In this document: positions 1 through 10,343 of the stretch, piece by piece | Numbering within the stretch: position 1 is the stretch's first letter | How the letters are laid out: each line of letters opens with the position of its first letter | Notes under the pieces: generated by a model | What the model saw: the letters and a program-made list of their open reading frames with translations, nothing else | Told to the model about the DNA's origin: nothing | Databases searched by the model: none | Position numbers and translations under genes: made by a program | Origin: Owenia fusiformis | Taxonomy: Eukaryota; Annelida; Polychaeta; Sabellida; Oweniidae | Reading direction: 5' to 3' | NCBI GenBank assembly: GCA_903813345.2 | Contig: CAIIXF020000004.1 | Coordinates: 20,556,477-20,620,476 of the forward strand | DNA length: 64,000 bases

Positions 1-397
1 ACTTGGCTGGCTGTTGACGTTTGAAGCAATTAGGAAGAGCTAGTACGAAGCAGTATAGTTATCAAAATTTATAAACTTATAATATGTCATTCTACCGGTC
101 AAAACCCACTTTGTCCGGAAATATGATTAGTTGAGTCAAGATTAGAGCATCAGAGTATATTTTGGTCAAATTCCAAAGCTTCGACACACCATACATTATC
201 GTTATTGTGATTTGATGACAGAAAATCCAGTCTTAAAAATGATGACATTCATATTCAAGAAACGTTGCGAATTGCGATCTGGTTAACACAGTGAACTGGA
301 AACGCTGTGGTAATCTACTAGATATGTTTAGGAGTTAGCTTTACTATTTTGTCAATAGTTTTATGTTTTAGCACTCATGTAGGCACAACATCATCTA

Positions 398-594
398 CAC
401 AGCCAATATAATTCGACGCCGTTTCGGCATCGAAAAAATTTGGCACTGTTCCGGCACCGTTTCGACACCGTTCCGGCACCGAAACCTTTTGACACCAAAA
501 TTTGTTACCGGACTAGTCAGTCCATTTGGTGCCGAAACGGCACCGAAATTTGGCACCGAAACGGCGTTGAAAATCAGATTACATTTTGGGGGTG
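398..594. mobile_element. 197-bp foldback MITE inserted at a TA
   Basis: The two halves are an imperfect inverted repeat built from ccgtttcggcaccg-type motifs, so the element can fold into a long hairpin. The ends are cacagccaa and the mirror of ttgggggtg, flanked by TA on both sides (396-397 and 595-596). The paralogous site in copy 2 (about 3900-3910) lacks it and reads atctattgtagg. This empty site supports a real insertion after the duplication and a TA target, as for Tc1/mariner-type elements. No coding capacity. Confidence 0.75.
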
Positions 595-2767
595 TATAAT
601 GTAGGCTTAAGTCGACTTGTTGCACGTGTCGCACCACAAGGTTGGGACGTTTCAATCTGCCTAAAGTACAACATGTTTTTGAGAGATAGATCGATTCCGA
701 ACTCTTCTTTGATAATCTGAAAATAATATCGAAACAAAATGGTTAGAGCGTTTCTAAAATTTTGTCCAAAATCGACAGAGCATTTCGAGGAAAACAAGCC
801 ATTTCTCGAGAACAACTAATGGATTTGAAATGGGATTTTAGCAAATGATTTGAGAACATATAAACGAGATTGTGATCTACTACTTTAATATAATTTGTGG
901 CCAATTCGTCAATTCCAGATTCGTTCGATATACACTACAGAGCTTTGATCAAACACATATCAGTTTACTACCAGAAGTTGAATAAATAAGATCTTTGCTC
1001 AAGGTATTGTTCATCGAATGGTACATAATATGTCAACATAACGTATGATATGTAAGAGAAACGAGTGAAACAATACTTACGGTCATATTGGGATCTTCAT
1101 TAGCCCGGCCTTTTTATTTCGCCCCGCAGCGTTTCCGCGTGAATAAAATGCTCCGTCGTGCATGTAAGAGCGTTTGGGTTGGACACCGTAGTATAGCTAG
1201 GATCTAAAAAGACTGGGAAAATCTAAATAACTTTGATAAAAGACCTTTTGAGATAATATACTACAATGGGACCTTTTCCAAGTTTTTGATGAAAAAGTGT
1301 CTTACAGTATACCGAAGAACACGCCTGTTTGATCAACATTTTGGTTAGGCAATTGCCTCTCCTGCCTCGTGGCTCACCGAGGCCACATACTCACTAACAT
1401 ATAATAGTGATTCAATAGCAGTCATGTGATCTTGGGTTTAATTGCAAACTGGGTAATTGTCCCACGTGGTGCTTAAAAGAGGTTGTTAAAGAAAGAAGCG
1501 ACATTTTATTGCTTAACGATGTTTATATTAGTCCCTGTAGGATGGGCGATGTAACGGATAGTATACGGATTAAGAATGAGAAAACATTCGTCAAATGCTC
1601 GGGGGAATTCATTATGAGAGACTAACATGTTGTAGATGAATCTGAAATGAGATAGGACAAGGCATAGTATAGGCATGAGCATTTGTCGAATCTTGTAATT
1701 CTTAAGCATGTTTTTACATTACTGAAACAATTGATCAAAATAGCACGATCACGATACGATATTTAACACTTATTTCTGGGTTTCAATATTGCAAAACTTG
1801 TTTATAAATCTGATATTATGTTTTGTATAAAGACACCTTCCTCACATATTCTTACATTTTTCTGCTGCGTTGTAGCATTATCATTCTTCGGTCTTTCCCG
1901 TTTGGCATTTTGCTGACATTCAAGCTATTACAAACAACCTTTTATTTTTCACGATATGGTTAGGTGATTAAATTAAAGTTGATATTGACAATGATGTATG
2001 GCTTTCCGCAGCTTTATAACATCCGATAAGTTTCCTGCAATTATTGAAGTAATTGTCAGAGTTTTTATTGTCGGAAATTGGAAAATTGAAGGGGAAATGT
2101 GTGTTTGAAGCAGTGGCCGATGTAAGGTGTAAGACAATATTTGGATAACTCCGGAAATCCAATGTTACTCTGAGATTGAAGTGCAATCCATAAACGCCAA
2201 CCTATACGTACAGTGACCAATCGCCCATATAAATGCATTGCATAAATATTTTCCGTTCTCGTTTAGGTTGTGAAAAACATTGCAAGCTTAAACTCCCTAC
2301 TGTATTATATCTATATGAGTTATGCAATGTGAGCCAAAAAGGTAGCCCAAACAAATCTTAATAACTTAGTATACAGAATGAATGACAGGTCATATTGAGC
2401 AAAATTGACATTTGTTTGATGTTCCTCTATTCCTCAAAGATTTCTTGGTCTATTTCCAAATGTCCCGATTTCATGGACATTTTACGAAACATGCTCCAAA
2501 TGTCAAAACATACGAAAATGACCCAATAATGATATGAAACCCAAATCCCAAAAAGTATTTTGAGAAACTTATATAAGATAGACACTACCAGATCCGGGAG
2601 AAATGCGAAATGTGATAAAAATATTGAATGGTAAATTATGGCTGGCGACTTATCAGCGAATTTCATAATATCTGAATAAAGAGTAGTGGCACGATTGGAG
2701 CTGATCATACCCTCAGAGAAGACAGACGTGTACATCATGATCAAACTTAGTCCTACCTTTTAGTGTA

Positions 2768-3067
2768 CTATGGTTTGATTTGTGGTGCAAATACAGTATT
2801 TCTTGGCTGAGGTTCGGTATCATTTGAGGCCTCAATAATTACCTCCACTATCAAGACTAATATCAACCCTCCGACAAGTACACACACACCAACTATAATA
2901 CCAATAAACAGTCGTCGTCTATCCGGTATCGAAAATAAATCATCGATCTCCTCCGTTTTCTCAGAAATTGAAAGTCGTCTGAATTTCCCGCTTCGCATGT
3001 TTTGTCTGATATCCGTCGAACCTGTCTCAGGATTTTTGTGTGAAAACGAAAGTACCTTCGTCGTCAT
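2768..3067 (-). CDS. Small single-pass membrane protein, tandem copy 1 (unrecognised family)
   Basis: Complete 99-residue ORF starting at an ATG. I do not recognise it. A basic N-terminal half (MRSGKFRRLS at about residues 25-34) is followed by an acidic patch and the motif DDLFSIPDRR. Next comes a strongly hydrophobic stretch of about 22 residues (GIIVGVCVLVGGLILVLIV, about residues 57-75), then VEVIIEA and a polar tail ending QIKP. There is no signal peptide. The basic, positive-inside N-terminus suggests a cytosolic N-terminus and a single membrane anchor (inference). The same protein is encoded in copy 2 and, diverged, at 44461-44769 with the same start, core and stop, which supports real coding. 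Upstream exons or introns cannot be excluded; the alignment with the third paralog begins at the same MTT. Confidence 0.7.
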   Translation of the reverse strand: MTTKVLSFSHKNPETGSTDIRQNMRSGKFRRLSISEKTEEIDDLFSIPDRRRLFIGIIVGVCVLVGGLILVLIVEVIIEASNDTEPQPRNTVFAPQIKP

Positions 3068-3635
3068 TACTTAATGTGGTATCGCCTGCGCAGTGTCCAA
3101 GCTTAGTATTCCGGATTTTCGCCCATGTATTCAGTGCTGATCGATTGAGAAACGAGATGAAATATGTCAAGGAAGTAGTTTTAACATCTACGACTTAAAC
3201 AATGTTCATAGTGACTTAATACTCAGATACCGCTTAAGCATGCTAATTGCTTTCGTGGTCGCTGACACAAAACATTACGTTAATTAGATCCCAATTTGAG
3301 ATGATTATGACGAATCATATCAACTATAAGTTCCCAATAAGCAGTTGTTTTGTTCATACTTGTGCTTGTAGCTTTTCTAGATTTTAGTTTGTTGCAGCTA
3401 CAATAATCGAAAGTCTTCCCTATTTTATTTGGCAGATTTATCCTTATTTGTTAATCGCCCTTGAGATAAGTTAAAGATTAAGAGAAAAAATGAACGTCCA
3501 TCATTGAATAGATCTATTTGATGTTTACGCTTGGAGTGATAATATAATTCAAGGAAGCTCTGACACACTCTAGTCTTAATGAATATTCCATAAGCCTGGT
3601 ATTTATAATTTAGTCCCAAGTCTTCTAGGAATTTA

Positions 3636-6266
3636 AAATGTGATTAGTTGAGTCAAGATTAGAGCATCAGAGTATATGTTGGTCAAATTCCAAAGCTTCA
3701 ACACACCATACATTATCGTTATTGTGATTCGATGACCGAAAATCCAGTCTTAAAAATGATGACATTCTCATATTCAAGAAACGCTGCGGTCAGGTTAACA
3801 CAATGAACTGGAAACGCTGTGGTAGTCTAGATATGTTTAGGAGTTAGCTGGACTTTTTTGTCAATAGTTTTATGTTTTAGCACTCATGTAGGCATAACGT
3901 CATCTATTGTAGGCTTAAGTCGGCTTGTTGCACGTGTCGCACCAAAAGGTTGGTAAGTTCTAATTTGCCTAACAAGTACAACACGTTTTTGAAAGACAGA
4001 TAATAGTAATAGTAGTGCTTCAATAGCAGTCATGTGATCTTGGGTTTAATTGCAAACTGGGTAATTATCTCACGTGGTGCTTAAAAGAGGTTGTTAAAGA
4101 AAAAGCGACATTTTATTGCTTAACGATGTTTATATTAGTCCCTGTAGGATGGGCGATGTAACGGATAGTATACGGATTAAGAATGAGAAAACATTCGTCA
4201 AATGCTCAGGGGAATTCATTATGAGAGACTAACATGTTGTAGATGAATCTGAAATGAGATAGGACAAGGCATATTATAGGCATGAGCATTTGTCGAATCT
4301 TGTAATTCTTATGCATGTATTTGTATTACCTAAATAATTGATCAAAATAGCACGATCGCGATACGATATTTTAACACTTATTTCTGGGTTTCAATTCAAT
4401 ATTGCAAAACTTGTTTATAAATCTGATATTATGTTTTGTATAAAGACACCTTCATGACATATTCTAACATTTTTCTGCTGCGTTGTAGCATTATCATTCT
4501 TCGGTCTTTCCCGTTTGGCATTTTGCTGACATTCAAGCTATTACAAACAACCTTTTATTTTTCACGATATGGTTAGGTGATTAAATTAAAGTTGATATTG
4601 ACAATGATGTATGGCTTTCCGCAGCTTTATAACATCCGATAAGTTTCCTGCAATTATTGAGGTAATTGTCAGAGTTTTTATTGTCGGAAATTGGAAAATT
4701 GAAGGGGAAATGTGTGTTTGAAGCAGTGGCCGATGTAAGGTGTAAAACAATATTTGGATAACTCCGGAAATCCAATGTTACGCTGAGATTGAAATGCAAT
4801 CCATAAACGCCAACCTATACGTACAGTGACCAATCGCCCATATAAATGCATCGCATAAATATTTTCCGTTCTCGTTTAGGTTGTGAAAAACATTGCAAGC
4901 TTAAACTCCCTACTGTATTATATCTATATGGGTTATGCAGTGTGAGCCAAAAAGGTAGCCCAAACAAATCTTAATAACTTAGTAATACAGAATGAATGAC
5001 AGATCATATTGAGCAAAATTGAAATTTGTTTGATGTTCCTCTATTCCTCAAAGATTTCTTGGTCTATTTCCAAATGTCCCGATTTCATGGACATTTTACG
5101 AAGCATGCTCCAAATGTCAAAACATACGAAAATGACCCAATAATGATATGAAACCCAAATCCCAAAAAGTATTTTGAGAAACTTATATAAGATAGACACT
5201 ACCAGATCCGGGAGAAATGCGAAATGTGATAACAAATATTGAATGGTAAATTATGGCTGGCGACTTATCAGCGAATTTCATAATATCTGAATAAAGAGTA
5301 GTGGCACGATTGGAGCTGATCATACCCTCAGAGAAGACAGACGTGTACATCATGATCAAACTTAGTCCTACCTTTTAGTGTACTATGGTTTGATTTGTGG
5401 GGCAAATACAGTGTTTCTTGGCTGAGGTTCGGTATCATTTGAGGCCTCAATAATTACCTCCACTATCAAGACTAATATCAACCCTCCGACAAGTACACAC
5501 ACACCAACTATAATACCAATAAACAGTCGTCGTCTATCCGGTATCGAAAATAGATCATCGATCTCCTCCGTTTTCTCAGAAATTGAAAGTCGTCTGAATT
5601 TCCCGCTTCGCATGTTTTGTCTGATATCCGTTGAACCTCTGTCTGGATTTTCGAGTGAAAACGAAAGTACTTTCGTCGTCATTACTTAATGTGGTATCGC
5701 CTGCGCAGTGTCCAAGCTTAGTATTCCGGAATTTCGCCCATGTAATCAGTGCTGATCGATTGAGAAATAAGCCTAAAGGTAGTTCTGAACGAGATGAAAT
5801 ATGTCAAGGAAGTAGTTTTAACATCTACGACTTAAACAATGTTCATAGTGACTTAATACTCAGATACCGCTTAAGCATGCTAATTGCTTTCGTGGTCGCT
5901 GACACAAAACATTGCGTTAATTAGATCCCAATTTGAGATTATTATGACGAATCATATCAACCTATAAGTTCCCAATAAGCAGTTGTTTTGTCAATACTTG
6001 TGCTTGTAGCTTTTCTAGATTTTAGTTTGATGCAGCTACAATAACCGAAAGTCTTCTCTATTTTATTTGGCAGATTTATCCTTATTTGTTAATCGCCCTT
6101 GAGATAAGTTAAAGATTAAGTGAAAAATAGTCCATCATAATAGATATGTTTGATTTTACGCTTGGAGTGATAATATAATTCAAGGTAGCTCTGACACACT
6201 CTAGTCTTAATGAATATTCCATAAGCCTGGTATTTATTATTTAGTCCCAGGTCTTGTAGGAATTTA
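3636..6266. repeat. Tandem segmental duplication, copy 2
   Basis: Second copy of the block at 125-3635, in the same orientation and directly abutting it. It lacks the 398-594 foldback element and the roughly 690-1405 segment of copy 1. Because the foldback site is an uninterrupted empty site here, copy 2 shows the pre-insertion state. It carries the second membrane-protein ORF at 5383-5682. A one-base insertion near 5230 breaks the hydrophobic ORF that is open downstream of the membrane protein in copy 1. Confidence 0.9.
5383..5682 (-). CDS. Small single-pass membrane protein, tandem copy 2 (unrecognised family)
   Basis: 99 residues, nearly identical to the copy at 2768-3067. The differences cluster in the first 17 residues (SLENPDRG replaces SHKNPETG), while the DDLFSIPDRR motif, the transmembrane segment and the QIKP end are unchanged. 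The ORF starts at the same ATG and has no break, unlike the neighbouring downstream ORF, which is frameshifted in this copy. This contrast suggests selection on the membrane protein but not on that neighbour (inference from two copies). Function unknown. Confidence 0.7.
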   Translation of the reverse strand: MTTKVLSFSLENPDRGSTDIRQNMRSGKFRRLSISEKTEEIDDLFSIPDRRRLFIGIIVGVCVLVGGLILVLIVEVIIEASNDTEPQPRNTVFAPQIKP

Positions 6267-6610
6267 TTTCTAAAGGGGTACACTAATTGACTTTTGTAAT
6301 GAACTTATTGGATTTATCGGAAACAATGAAAACGTTTAGTATTTTCTCGTGTAGGATCACAAATTCACATTGTCTTTGAGCCATGTGCCTCAAATTGCAT
6401 AGAATACAAAGCCTACGTGTGATACTTTATAAACAGGCACCTACCCATTATATGTTGGTTGCCATGTAATTTGTTTTAACAGGATATTGCCTTTTGTTAT
6501 ATATTCTGCAAATTACAATACGATGTATTCATTTGTCTCACATCGCAATTTGATGTTAGAAACTGTACCCATATTTGAAGTGGTCCAAAAAGTGTTAGCG
6601 TTAGCGGAGG

Positions 6611-6757
6611 TAATGCCCTGGTCACATTTGTTCCAATCCATCGGCCGGCACCCGGCCGATTGAGTGTTTTGTTCAATACTGTATTCAATTTTGAACAACA
6701 TACTCAATCGGCCGGACGCCATTGTGAAAATCGGTGCAAATGTGACCAAGGCATTAA
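6611..6757. mobile_element. Short inverted-repeat MITE
   Basis: About 147 bp bounded by taatgccctggtcacatttg on the left and its mirror, ending accaaggcatta, on the right (about 20 bp, one mismatch). Internal cggccg-rich inverted repeats let the whole element fold. It is non-coding. The TAA/TTA at the ends could be a PIF/Harbinger-like target, but the exact boundary is ambiguous. The two short ORFs that cross it are by-products of the palindrome. Confidence 0.7.
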
Positions 6758-6953
6758 CAAACATACATGTATACATATCTAGATAGGGGACCTTAAGAAC
6801 TATTGGCTGCGTTCTTACTTTTCAATGATAAAGACCTGACAAACAAATGAATTTTGAATATGTTCAAGGCAGTTATAAAATAATTGAAGAACGTTCATGA
6901 GGTCATGATTTCAGATGACTTTAACATATACTTATCATGTTTTTACTTGATAA

Positions 6954-7174
6954 TATACATACTGCGTCGCAGTACAATTACTCTACTATTTCCACAATTT
7001 TATTCATATTAGGTGTCAACTACACATATATGAGTATATTTTAAGTCTCAAAACATGGAGATCGGGAATAGGCTTAATGCATACTGCGTTGCGATACAAT
7101 TACTCTACTATTTTCACAATTTTATTGATATTAGGTGTCAACTACACATTCATGAATCTATTTAAGTCTCAAAA
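6954..7174. repeat. Two-copy direct repeat, ~122-bp spacing
   Basis: Two about 100-bp segments, 6954-7058 and 7078-7174, share atactgcgt-gc-tacaattactctactatt and gtgtcaactacaca with scattered changes. There is no coding potential. Confidence 0.8.
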
Positions 7175-8285
7175 CGACTTACAAGTGTTACCATGATGGT
7201 AACTCCCAATAAACAATAAAACCGTTAAAGGCCCCATGTAAAGTTTAAACCACTTTGGCTTATATTGTAGTCTTACCCAATGTTATCAAAGTGTGATATG
7301 TGAAACTTTTTTTTTTAATTTCAAAAAGTGGTTTTTGATAGACTTTTTGTTCCAAAATTTGTGAATTTATTTAAAACCAACTTTTAGAGGTCACTCATAT
7401 CTTCTAATTAGCCACAAGTCATACCAATGCATAGCATTCATCCTCCCATTTTTTGCCGAAAAAATTAAGAAAATCCGTTGATAAACAAGCGAGAAATGAA
7501 CTTATCAGTGCATGAAAATGGTTCTGAAAAAAATGCATTTCAAAATTTCAGTTCTCATAGAAACCAATGGTACAATGATATCTAATTTAAAACATAATTT
7601 ATTCTTCGTTTTAACCTGGTTAGACAATCAACATTGGTTTTTTATGAAAGTCTAGCATATTTAGAAAAGATTGACATCGAAAAAAAAAATTCAATTTTTT
7701 TCAAAAAGTTTTTGTTACCTTAGTGACATCACTAATGTTTCAAAATATTTTTGATATGCTAAAACATTGAAGTGGCCCATTAAATATGACATTTTATTAT
7801 TGAAATAGTGTGTTTTGTTCAATCTTTGCATTGGTGTTAAAAAGATAATCTTTTTTGAAATGCATTAAGAAATATTTGATGATTAAGCAATTTCAACTTT
7901 TTTTGAAAAATGGCGGGAAATTTGAATATTTGAGAAATGAAATGCTCACAACTTTTTTTTCGAAAAATTTTTTTTGTTCAAAAATCTCTAAAATCACTTT
8001 TTAAGTCCTGACAAATAGTAAATGAATGATAAAAAAATATTTTCAAACTTTAGACGGGGACTTTAAGATTTGAAAAAGTCCTAAGACATTGCATTTCATT
8101 TTTGCCAAAGGTTTTACCTTATAATAACCTGATTTACATAATATTTACCAGGTACATTCTGAACTGCCCCGGGGTCCATGCACTTGTGTTACTATGGCAA
8201 CCATAAAATCGGCCAATCAAATGCCAGTCACTCCGATCCATACTTCGTATGTATATGTATAAATGTACAAGGTAAATATATGAAA
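7175..8285. other. AT-rich intergenic stretch, no gene seen
   Basis: Rich in runs of A and T and imperfect repeats of ttcaaaaagt and ttgaaatg. It may be an old decayed repeat. I see no ORF, RNA gene or clear transposon end. It abuts the truncated LINE. Confidence 0.5.
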
Positions 8286-9316
8286 TTACCTGAATGTATT
8301 GATTGCCTTTTTAAAATGTTTAACCTCATGTATGCTGATGACACTGTTATCTCATCAGAAACAAAGCAAGGTTTACAAAGTGGTCTTGATGCATTAAAAT
8401 CATATTGCGAGCAAACTAAACTTGTCGTTAATGCTAAAAAGACAAATGTTGTAATATTTTCTAAGAAAAAAACCAAAGAAACATTTAGATTTTTGTATGA
8501 TGGAGAACAACTCAAAATTGAAGACTCGTTCAAGTATTTGGGAGTCTGGTTCACTTATGATGGGAATTTTCGCAAAAATGTTAATTTATTATTACGAAAT
8601 GCAGAAAATGCTATGTATTGTGTCTTAGGCAGATGTACAGAGATGAGCTTGCCACTCGATATACAATTACATTTATTTGACTCATTAATATTGCCAATTT
8701 TTACTTATGGATGTGAGGTATGGGGATGCTCCAAAGCAATGCTCATGTGTGAAAAACTTCATTTAAAATATTGTAAATATATCTTGAGAGTTAACGAGCA
8801 ACACCATCATTTATGATATACGTAGTTAGGTAGATACCCTATTGAAATATCAATAAAAACAAGGATAATTAATTTTTGGACTAAATTAGTCACAAGTGAC
8901 ACTTTAAGTAGAAAAGTATATAAGACAATGCTAAAACTATACCAGGAAGGTATTTATAAGTCACAGTGGTTAAAGTGTGTAGAGAATATTTTAAATGAAT
9001 GTGGTTTTCCAAATATCTGGAATCTCAAAGTTTTGATAGTAGATTTGCACTGGAATTAAGAGTTAAACGCAAACTAAAAGATCAGTTTATTCAAAAATGG
9101 AATACAAACCTTCAGGAACGCGCATATCACTTATACAAGGCAATTAAGACCAATATTAACTTTGAATCTTATCTCCACCACCCATTGAGCATACGTCTGT
9201 ACATGACAAAGTTTAAGATGTCAAATCATAATTTACCAATAGAAACTGGAAGGTATAATAATATACCAAGACATTCACGAATATGTACACATTGTAACAA
9301 ATTAAGTGATGAATAT
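8286..9316 (+). pseudogene. 5'-truncated, broken LINE ORF2 (5' part of an interrupted copy)
   Basis: Reverse transcriptase remnant of a non-LTR retrotransposon. It begins just before the catalytic box (MYADDTVISS near 8328-8357) and runs through the thumb and connection region (YLGVWFTYDG, then PIFTYGCEVWG). A stop at 8814-8816 and a frame change follow. The text then continues with GRYPIEISIKTRIINFW and, in a third frame, to ICTHCNKLSDE at 9279-9311. There the full-length LINE interrupts it; the same frame resumes at 14209 with YHFILEC. Endonuclease and most RT motifs are absent through 5' truncation, and internal stops make it non-functional. Confidence 0.9.
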
Positions 9317-10343
9317 AGAGCCAGATAAACGAACATTGAGTGCATTCCCGGTTCAAAATTCTGAGTCATTAATTGCGCCCCCAAAGTCCAGTGCTACAAA
9401 GACTGGTTCAAAGAACACTACTAAGAGTGTCAATAGGATATTAAACGGCCAAGTTACAAAAACATTTGTGGATAAACCACCCACGACCTCCTCAACTCTG
9501 GCAGCTGCCATTCGGGAAGGTATCGTCCAAGGGGCTCACCCCCCTCGGTCGACATCTCCCCGAGAGGCACCCACAGCTGAGCAGGCCGAGGGTGGGGGGC
9601 TTAATTTTCAGGGAAACACAGCTGATGTCATTAGTATCACGCATGATGGATACAATCCAGGTATGCAGGCCCAGGCCATTGCTCCTCCATCGTCCTCTAC
9701 TTGCTCCATAGAGATCGTAATGAATATGTTCCAGAAACTTCAACAAGGCCAAGAGACAGTTCTTACTTCAGTCGCCCAAATTCGATCTGATATGGCCAAA
9801 CAAGAGGCCCGTATTATGGATAAGATTGAGGAAAAGATTGGAAAATCTGAAACACAGCTGAGATCTGAGATCTCTTCGGCCCAAGAAACTCTGCAAAAAC
9901 AAATCACAAATCTCGAGGTTGGCTCGACTAAATCGCAGGAGGTAATACAATTTGTGATAAAAAACTTACAAGCATCAGCTGATCATTCAGACACTGTCCT
10001 CATAAATAATCTTATTGAAACTGGACTTAATATTAAGGATGTAAAAGTAACTGGCACTGAACGTAAGCCAACTCGTCCTGGGTCTAAGTATCCGGGGCTT
10101 GTTATCGCATCTGTTAAGTCAAACCAAGCCAAACAAGCAATCATGTCAAAGAAGCGGGAGCTAAAAAACAGTGTTAACTACAAGAATATATATTTAGAGG
10201 ACTTTCTCACACCGGAAATGTCAAATGTCAATCGTAATCTCCAAACAGTGCTCAGAGCAGTTGGAAAAGAGAAAAATTTTATAATCCGAAATGGACGTTT
10301 TTATAACAAGACGGCAACTGGGGACCGTACCCACACCACATAG
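9309..10343 (+). CDS. LINE ORF1 protein (coiled-coil nucleic-acid chaperone-like)
   Basis: About 345 residues. The first ATG (9309) and the next two codons belong to the target LINE, so the native N-terminus is probably lost. The first 140 residues are low-complexity and rich in Ser, Thr and Pro. A heptad-rich coiled coil follows (about residues 150-215, with MAKQEARIMDKIEEKIGKSE), then an alpha/beta domain containing RPGSKYPGLVIASV and NIYLEDFLTPEM. The latter resembles the C-terminal domain that follows the coiled coil in many LINE ORF1 proteins (family knowledge). It likely binds element RNA as a trimer. The ORF ends at a single TAG (10341-10343), directly in frame with ORF2. Confidence 0.8.
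   Translation: MNIEPDKRTLSAFPVQNSESLIAPPKSSATKTGSKNTTKSVNRILNGQVTKTFVDKPPTTSSTLAAAIREGIVQGAHPPRSTSPREAPTAEQAEGGGLNFQGNTADVISITHDGYNPGMQAQAIAPPSSSTCSIEIVMNMFQKLQQGQETVLTSVAQIRSDMAKQEARIMDKIEEKIGKSETQLRSEISSAQETLQKQITNLEVGSTKSQEVIQFVIKNLQASADHSDTVLINNLIETGLNIKDVKVTGTERKPTRPGSKYPGLVIASVKSNQAKQAIMSKKRELKNSVNYKNIYLEDFLTPEMSNVNRNLQTVLRAVGKEKNFIIRNGRFYNKTATGDRTHTT

Larger units (their letters stand above)
125..3635. repeat. Tandem segmental duplication, copy 1
   Basis: This block is repeated head-to-tail by copy 2 at 3636-6266. Shared landmarks include the gattagttgagtcaagatta start (about 125 and 3641), the minus-strand membrane-protein ORF and the tagtccca-gtctt end (about 3610 and 6240). Copy 1 is about 0.9 kb longer: it holds a 197-bp inverted-repeat insertion (398-594) and about 0.7 kb at roughly 690-1405 that copy 2 lacks. 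Divergence is low in the shared parts (scattered substitutions and small indels). Apart from the membrane-protein ORF I see no supported gene in it. Confidence 0.9.

Noticed and set aside
1968-2186. 72-codon ORF present in both duplication copies (also 4581-4799)
   Set aside because: The duplication is recent enough that openness in both copies is expected by chance; no motif or splice site supports it.
2427-2744. 105-codon hydrophobic minus-strand ORF just downstream of the membrane-protein gene
   Set aside because: In the duplicated copy a one-base insertion near 5230 breaks it, and nothing like it follows the third paralog, so there is no sign of selection for coding.
8178-8290. N-terminal part of the 212-codon ORF over the truncated LINE
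   Set aside because: Residues before the YADD region do not resemble reverse transcriptase; the frame is open by chance upstream of the truncation point.
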